In this document: positions 15,489 through 18,957 of the stretch, one piece after another
Position numbering within the stretch: the stretch's first letter is position 1
How the letters are laid out: each line of letters starts with the position of its first letter
NCBI GenBank assembly: GCA_964439415.1
Contig: CAYTOJ010000027.1
Location: 1 to 18,957, forward strand
Direction of reading: 5' to 3'
DNA from: CAYTOJ01 sp964439415
GTDB taxonomy: Bacteria; Pseudomonadota; Alphaproteobacteria; Rickettsiales; CAZAGG01
DNA: 18,957 bases
Program-made: the position numbers and the translations under genes
Notes under the pieces: model-generated
Told to the model about the DNA's origin: nothing
Databases searched by the model: none
Seen by the model: only the letters and a program-made list of their open reading frames with translations

Positions 15489-16282
15489 ATATACCCGGCT
15501 TTGCGGAGCCGCTCGAACGAATCCTCAGCTTCATGATCCATAGCGCGGCCTGCGCGCTCCGGCTGATGTGTGATGCGTAGTTCATCAATTATTTCCGGCA
15601 CGGTTGATGCCCGGCTTTGTATGGGGAAAGTGATGCCTTTCTCGCCGATGGAGCGGTAGCGCATTCCCTGTTCATCAGCGAAATACAGCGATACCACCGG
15701 AATTTCATTGAGTTTTATATATTCCCACACATCCAGTTCCGTCCAGTGCAGCAGCGGATGCACCCGAACATGTGAGCCTGGTGGAACTTCAGTTTTATAA
15801 AAATTCCAGAACTCCGGCGGTTGCTCCTTGCTGTCCCATGCGCCGTCATGGCCGCGTGGGCTGAATACCCGCTCCTTCGCACGGGTTCCCTGCTCATCAC
15901 GGCGTATTCCTGCAATTATCGCCTCAAAGCCATATTCTTTGATTGCATCCATAAGCCCGGCAGTCTTGCGGGAGGCCAGGCGCGAGGCCGGGGGCAGGGT
16001 GGGATCCATCTCCTCCAGTGGTGGGCAGGGGTGGGAGATTAGTTTAAGATTCCACTCACGCACTTTTTCATCCCGGTAGGCATATACTTCGTCCATCTCC
16101 AGCCCGGTATCGCAGTGTATCAACGGGAATGGCAGGTGGCCGAAGAAGGCTTTGCGCGCCAGCCAGATCATCACGGTGGAATCCTTGCCGAACGACCATA
16201 ACATAGCGAGCCTCCGGTAATTGGCATATGCCTCACGCAATATATAAATGCTCTGTTCTTCCAGGTGTTTTATCTGTGTCAT
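15485..16282 (-). CDS. cysD: Sulfate adenylyltransferase subunit 2-like / PAPS reductase-family protein
   Basis: In the classical pathway CysD, with the GTPase CysN, makes adenylylsulfate from sulfate and ATP. The 265-residue product has the adenylation loop SFGKDS (30-35, SGGKDS in the standard form), PFPLIHCDTGLEMDEVY, GIRRDEQGTRAKER and HPLLHWTELDVWEYI, the typical order for CysD. It is about 35-40 residues shorter than E. coli CysD. No cysN, cysC or cysH is nearby, so it may act with a distant CysN or in another sulfur-transfer step; hence the family-level caution. The ATG at 16282 matches the family start (MTQIKHLEEQ); the open frame upstream runs into repeats and is unlikely to be coding. 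The 3' end overlaps the murG start. Confidence 0.82.
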   Translation of the reverse strand: MTQIKHLEEQSIYILREAYANYRRLAMLWSFGKDSTVMIWLARKAFFGHLPFPLIHCDTGLEMDEVYAYRDEKVREWNLKLISHPCPPLEEMDPTLPPASRLASRKTAGLMDAIKEYGFEAIIAGIRRDEQGTRAKERVFSPRGHDGAWDSKEQPPEFWNFYKTEVPPGSHVRVHPLLHWTELDVWEYIKLNEIPVVSLYFADEQGMRYRSIGEKGITFPIQSRASTVPEIIDELRITHQPERAGRAMDHEAEDSFERLRKAGYM

Positions 16283-16348
16283 TGTTGCGGTGAATTTATG
16301 GAAAGGATAACGAAAATATATGACTTGGAAATTACTTTTTCGCCAGGC

Positions 16349-16408
16349 TATACTGCTCACAAATTGACTGCACTGAATACACACTCTTGAAGTGCGATAA
16401 GTATATAT
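16349..16408 (-). repeat. Family B element, internally deleted copy B3
   Basis: Keeps one edge (TATACTGCTCAC at 16349-16360) and, on the other side, CTTGA loop plus AGTGCGATAAGTATAT (16391-16406), which match hairpin 3 and hairpin 1 of copies B1 and B2 in reverse orientation. The GCGCATGG hairpin and about 75 bp of the interior are missing, so it is a 60-bp remnant. Confidence 0.6.
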
Positions 16409-16423
16409 AATCGACCCAGCCTC

Positions 16424-16574
16424 TTAGAGGTTGTTGCCGATTTCTACTCTAGCTTGCTGCAAACTGCAGTTTTCTGCGCTTCCGGCTTTCATGTATGTAG
16501 AATACACTGGAACTTCCGGTTCTCAAAAACTGCCGTTTTCGCGACGCTATAGCGAAATCGACAACAACCTCTTA
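16424..16574. repeat. Family C palindromic element
   Basis: The core, 16427-16571 (145 bp), has inverted ends: GAGGTTGTTGCCGATTTC on the left and the complement of GAGGTTGTTGTCGATTTC on the right, 17 of 18 matching. TTA flanks both sides and may be a target duplication. The centre contains TGTATGTAGAATACAC, an inner palindrome. Read on the minus strand, GTGTA...TACATG followed by GAAGCGCAG resembles the centre of family A. Single copy in this window. Confidence 0.75.
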
Positions 16575-16593
16575 GTAATATTGGGATTAGTTG

Positions 16594-16598
16594 AGGGA
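16594..16598 (+). promoter_or_regulatory. Ribosome binding site deciding the TerB/J start
   Basis: AGGGA (within GAGGGA, 16593-16598) lies a few nucleotides before ATG 16603, a good Shine-Dalgarno. It favours that ATG over the in-frame TTG at 16591, which overlaps this site. Confidence 0.65.
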
Positions 16599-16602
16599 TT
16601 CT

Positions 16603-17199
16603 ATGGAATTAATGCAGCAGGAATTCTCCAGCAGGAATTTAGTGTTCGCAATGTCGGCTGTGGCACTGGCGGGAAAGCTGGCAGCGGTGGACGGTAGGCC
16701 GAATGTTATGGAAATCAATGCCTTTGAGCAGTTGTTTCAGGTAAATGCTCTGGAGCGCAAAACCATGTTGAAGCTTTTCTTCGCAGGTGCTGACGATGAC
16801 GCGCCAATAGAATCCTACACCGGGTTTATCGCAAAGTGCTTCCCTGAATCCCCAGGTATTATAGCCGATCTTCTGGAGAAACTGATCAACCTTGCAGATA
16901 GCGATGCTTTTATAAAGCCGCAGGAGTATGCTTTTTTATCACTGTGCTGCGAGCTGCTGAAATTTCCCACTCAGACTTTGGATGATATTATAAGCAATTA
17001 TTATCTGGAAAATCAGGATAAGCCTGCAAAACTCCTGCGGCTTAGCAAAAGAAACAGCAAGGCGGCGAGGGAGGCTTATCTAGCCCTATCCCGCGAAATC
17101 CACCCGGATGTTTACGATAACGGAGAAGTTGAGTTTCTTAAAAACCTCTCCAGTCAGCGCTTTTCCCTGGTTGCACAAGCTTATGAGAAGCTGCGGTGA
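16603..17199 (+). CDS. TerB-like domain plus C-terminal J-domain protein (DjlA-like, soluble)
   Basis: A 198-residue protein. Residues 10-125 form an all-helical TerB-like (TerB/DjlA N-terminal) domain with the acidic AAVDG (27-31) and E37, and a second DS-D/E cluster near 99-108. Residues about 150-198 look like a J domain: a helix ending in REIHPDV, with the HPD triad at 167-169 that stimulates DnaK-type chaperones, and a last helix QRFSLVAQAYEKLR. This order is that of DjlA, but there is no membrane helix, so it is probably a cytoplasmic DnaK co-chaperone. The partner substrate is unknown. The ATG is chosen from the ribosome site just before it. A repeat-filled gap lies upstream and a folded element directly downstream. 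Confidence 0.82.
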   Translation: MELMQQEFSSRNLVFAMSAVALAGKLAAVDGRPNVMEINAFEQLFQVNALERKTMLKLFFAGADDDAPIESYTGFIAKCFPESPGIIADLLEKLINLADSDAFIKPQEYAFLSLCCELLKFPTQTLDDIISNYYLENQDKPAKLLRLSKRNSKAAREAYLALSREIHPDVYDNGEVEFLKNLSSQRFSLVAQAYEKLR

Positions 17200-17211
17200 A
17201 TATACCTATCG

Positions 17212-17396
17212 CCGAAAGAGGTAACTCCCCAGGTGTTGGCACGAACTATCGGTTTCCCCTCCCGTTTACGGGGGGGGCATCTTTCTTCTTCTGGTAGTAC
17301 CAACACATGCCCCCCCCTTAATCCCCTTTGTGCACGGGAGGGAGACAAGCAATGAACATTTACGACAGCAGACCACCTGGGCAGTTACCGAAAGAG
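17212..17396. repeat. Family D: folded MITE-like element flanked by a 9-bp direct repeat
   Basis: CCGAAAGAG occurs at 17212-17220 and again at 17388-17396. Between them lies a 167-bp element with inverted ends (GGTAACTCCCCAGGTG at 17220-17235 against CACCTGGGCAGTTACC at 17374-17389, one mismatch). Nested inside are CCCTCCCGT (17257-17265) with ACGGGAGGG (17334-17342), and GGGGGGGGCAT (17270-17280) with ATGCCCCCCCC (17307-17317). Outside, AATATACC (17199-17206) can pair with GGTATATT (17422-17429). Either a MITE-like insertion or a rod-shaped RNA; I do not recognise a known RNA family (no SRP or tmRNA signature seen). Confidence 0.7.
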
Positions 17397-17465
17397 TATT
17401 GTTGAATGATAGAATTTCAGGGGTATATTTAGCTTAAAACAGAGTAATTAAATTAAGTGCAGCTT

Positions 17466-17765
17466 ATGAAAGCAAAGATATATCGCCCTGCGCGCACGGC
17501 CATGCAATCCGGCACTGCCAAAACCAAACACTGGCTGCTGGTTTTTGAATCAGATGATCGCAAATTCATAGACCCGGTAATGGGCTGGACTGGTTCAAAA
17601 GATACTAATCAGCAACTGCGTCTTTCCTTTCCTACTCTGACTTCGGCGCTGGAGTATGCGCGCAGCAAAAATATAACCGCTGAAGTTCATGAAAATCAGC
17701 AGAAAGCTATAAAACCAAAATCATACGCTGCTAACTTCGCCTATAACCGCATCAGGAACCAGTGA
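17466..17765 (+). CDS. NDUFS4-like complex I accessory protein (ETC complex I subunit)
   Basis: A small 99-residue protein of the NADH dehydrogenase 18-kDa (NDUFS4/AQDQ) family, an accessory subunit of respiratory complex I shared by alphaproteobacteria and mitochondria. Family marks: KIYRPARTAMQSG at the N-terminus, WLLVFE, the core PVMGWTGSKDTNQQLRLSF (39-57) and ALEYARSKNI (61-70). It should sit on the matrix/cytoplasmic arm of the complex. The ATG at 17466 matches the family N-terminus; a GTG nine bases upstream is possible. The stop overlaps the rimP start by 4 nt (GTGA), so the two are co-translated. This gene is the best single pointer to Alphaproteobacteria. Confidence 0.9.
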   Translation: MKAKIYRPARTAMQSGTAKTKHWLLVFESDDRKFIDPVMGWTGSKDTNQQLRLSFPTLTSALEYARSKNITAEVHENQQKAIKPKSYAANFAYNRIRNQ

Positions 17766-18262
17766 AAAAGCCATCCCCAATTGAAAGCCGCATATCATCC
17801 GTGGTGATACCCATTCTGAACAACATGGGTTATGATCTGGTATTGCTCAGGGTCAGTGGTGGGCAAAGAAGTAGCCGACTGGAGATTATGACTGAACGGC
17901 AGGATGGCCGTGCAATAACCCTGGATGAATGCGCTGAAATCAGCAAGCGGCTTTCGGTGATCCTGGAAGTGGAAAACCTGATTGACAGCAATTATAATTT
18001 GGAGGTCAGTTCACCGGGCATAGAGCGCCCCTTGCTGAACAGAAGGGACTTTGAACGCTCTAAAGGCCTGGATGCTAAAATAGAGTGCTATGAAGCTGTA
18101 AATGGCCGTAAAAGATTTAAAGGCGAAATTATCAGCACTACGGATATACAGGTTACTCTGCGCATTGAGGGCGCGGATTGTGAAATACCCTATGAATCCA
18201 TCTCATCAGCCAACCTTATATATAACGATAAACTGGTGGCGCGTCATAAATCTCGGTTATAG
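17762..18262 (+). CDS. rimP: Ribosome maturation factor RimP
   Basis: Binds the 30S subunit during its maturation. The 166-residue protein shows the family signature YNLEVSSPGIERPL (78-91), an N-terminal domain with DLVLLRV and LEI strands, and a C-terminal SH3-like part (about 95-166) with GEIISTTD. The start is GTG at 17762, overlapping the preceding stop. In most bacteria rimP heads the nusA-infB operon; here it is followed by the convergent mtnD gene, overlapping its 3' end by 6 bp, so the usual operon is broken. Confidence 0.95.
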   Translation: MKKPSPIESRISSVVIPILNNMGYDLVLLRVSGGQRSSRLEIMTERQDGRAITLDECAEISKRLSVILEVENLIDSNYNLEVSSPGIERPLLNRRDFERSKGLDAKIECYEAVNGRKRFKGEIISTTDIQVTLRIEGADCEIPYESISSANLIYNDKLVARHKSRL

Positions 18263-18805
18263 CCTTATATTGCGCCGCCTGGTTTCAGTATATACCGGCA
18301 TCCAGCCACTGGTGGTGGTGAAGTAGCGGATAGCTTTAATGCGTTTCAGATCAGTCAGGTAAAACCAGTGCTCGGTATCGGCGGGGATATTGATAAAATC
18401 CTCCGCGCCTACCAGTAATTCCACCTGCGCACCATCCGGCAGCACAAAACCGAATATACCCTCGCCATCAACGATATAGCGCACTTCATCGTCGTCATGA
18501 GTATGGCAGCGGTTGAACTTATCCAGAAGCCCCTCCAGCCCCGGCAGATCGGGATTAATTACCACTAAATCCCGCGACTGATAACCGGATTCTACCTTAA
18601 GTTTTCCAAAATATCCATCAAACGCGCTTAAAAGCTGTTGTTTGCCTGTTTCATCCAGATGATGTTTTTTAAGCAATGCATCCGCATCCAGTGCTGCGCC
18701 ACTTAGTGGCCAGCGTTCCAGCCAGACATTTAAAGGCTTCAAGTGGGCATTTATAGCATCAAATTCCACCAGCGTGCTGCCGCCCTCAATATACATAACA
18801 GCCAT
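18257..18805 (-). CDS. mtnD: Acireductone dioxygenase (methionine salvage)
   Basis: Oxidises the acireductone formed from methylthioribose, returning the carbon skeleton to methionine (Fe form) or making the off-pathway CO product (Ni form). With the ATG at 18805 the product is 182 residues. The cupin metal ligands are all present: CHTHDDDEVRY gives H101, H103 and E107, and ADTEHWF gives H146; EVRYIVDGEG and the C-terminal WMPVYT are typical. The longer open frame runs into the tRNA and is not credible; an ATG three codons in (18796) is an alternative. No other salvage gene is in view. Divergent from tRNA-Phe and convergent with rimP. Confidence 0.92.
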   Translation of the reverse strand: MAVMYIEGGSTLVEFDAINAHLKPLNVWLERWPLSGAALDADALLKKHHLDETGKQQLLSAFDGYFGKLKVESGYQSRDLVVINPDLPGLEGLLDKFNRCHTHDDDEVRYIVDGEGIFGFVLPDGAQVELLVGAEDFINIPADTEHWFYLTDLKRIKAIRYFTTTSGWMPVYTETRRRNIRL

Positions 18806-18895
18806 AAGCACCCAAAATAATTTAAGAGATTTGCATTGTAATAGTAGAAAACGGTTGAACTTTCCGCAAGCATAACTAGTTATGACATCTCTTAA

Positions 18896-18957
18896 GCCCG
18901 GATAGCTCAGTTGGTAGAGCAAAGGACTGAAAATCCTTGTGTCGCTGGTTCGATTCC
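18896..18957 (+). tRNA. tRNA-Phe (GAA), truncated by the window edge
   Basis: Starts GCCCGGATAGCTCAGTTGG, with a D arm (AGCTCAG...GAGC), an anticodon stem AAGGA/TCCTT around loop CTGAAAA (anticodon GAA), and a T arm beginning GCTGGTTCGATTCC. The 3' acceptor strand lies beyond the window. Confidence 0.95.

Larger units (their letters stand above)
16283..16602. other. 320-bp gene-free gap filled mostly by repeats
   Basis: Between the divergent cysD and TerB/J genes. It holds the deleted family B copy (16349-16408) and the family C element (about 16424-16574). I see no further coding frame with a credible start or known motif. The promoters for both genes must be here, but no consensus stands out. 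Confidence 0.6.

Noticed and set aside
16283..16384. Upstream extension of cysD to position 16384
   Set aside because: The extra 34 residues are encoded partly by a repeat remnant; family alignment starts at MTQIKHLEEQ.
16431..16697. 88-codon frame across family C
   Set aside because: It runs out of frame into the TerB/J gene and is mainly repeat sequence.
17199..17430. 6S or SRP RNA gene
   Set aside because: The rod shape is suggestive, but the SRP GGAAG/GCAGCC motif is not seen, and flanking 9-bp direct repeats point to an insertion.
18806..18922. Upstream extension of mtnD into the tRNA gene
   Set aside because: It would translate the antisense of tRNA-Phe; the acireductone dioxygenase fold starts at about 18805.

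Overview
The window looks like a piece of an alphaproteobacterial chromosome. Supporting signs are an NDUFS4-type complex I accessory protein next to rimP, a short alphaproteobacterial/archaeal-type phosphatidylserine decarboxylase, and a DAP-type peptidoglycan pathway (murE with DNPR, murG, dapB). Short palindromic elements lie inside open reading frames, a habit best known from Rickettsiales (Rickettsia palindromic elements). Base composition is balanced by eye, so this is not a typical AT-rich Rickettsia, and trpD, dapB, cysD and mtnD argue against extreme genome reduction. Placement below Alphaproteobacteria is inference.

Layout. Positions 1-126 hold the C-terminal end of an unidentified reading frame, followed closely by psd (+). 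Convergent to psd is an exported M23 peptidase (-). Then come murE and a 1055-residue RND transporter (both -, RND upstream of murE with 1 nt between). Two tandem HupE/UreJ-like membrane proteins follow (+). Their 3' end overlaps two translationally coupled type II/IV pseudopilin-like genes (-). An orphan OmpR-type response regulator (+) faces a compact minus-strand cluster transcribed cysD-murG-dapB-trpD-yihA. After a 320-bp repeat-rich gap come a TerB/J-domain protein (+), a structured 230-bp element, an NDUFS4-like gene and rimP (+, overlapping by 4 nt). mtnD (-) is convergent to rimP, and a tRNA-Phe (+) is cut by the window edge.

The main discovery candidate is a set of small palindromic repeats. 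Family A has a 142-bp core with ends GACTTC/GAAGTC next to TA. It sits inside murE and at the N-terminus of murG, in the same orientation and reading frame, and adds exactly 48 codons in each (36 of 48 residues identical). A third, partial copy ends the truncated frame at the window start in the same frame. Family B is a triple-hairpin element of about 137 bp. One copy lies inside the signal-peptide region of the M23 gene, one upstream of the response regulator, and an internally deleted copy lies near cysD. Family C is a 145-bp element with inverted ends upstream of the TerB/J gene; its centre resembles family A. Family D is a strongly folded element of about 167 bp flanked by a perfect 9-bp direct repeat, between the TerB/J gene and the NDUFS4 gene. 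Together these suggest a population of non-autonomous elements tolerated as in-frame peptide insertions, notably in three cell-wall genes.
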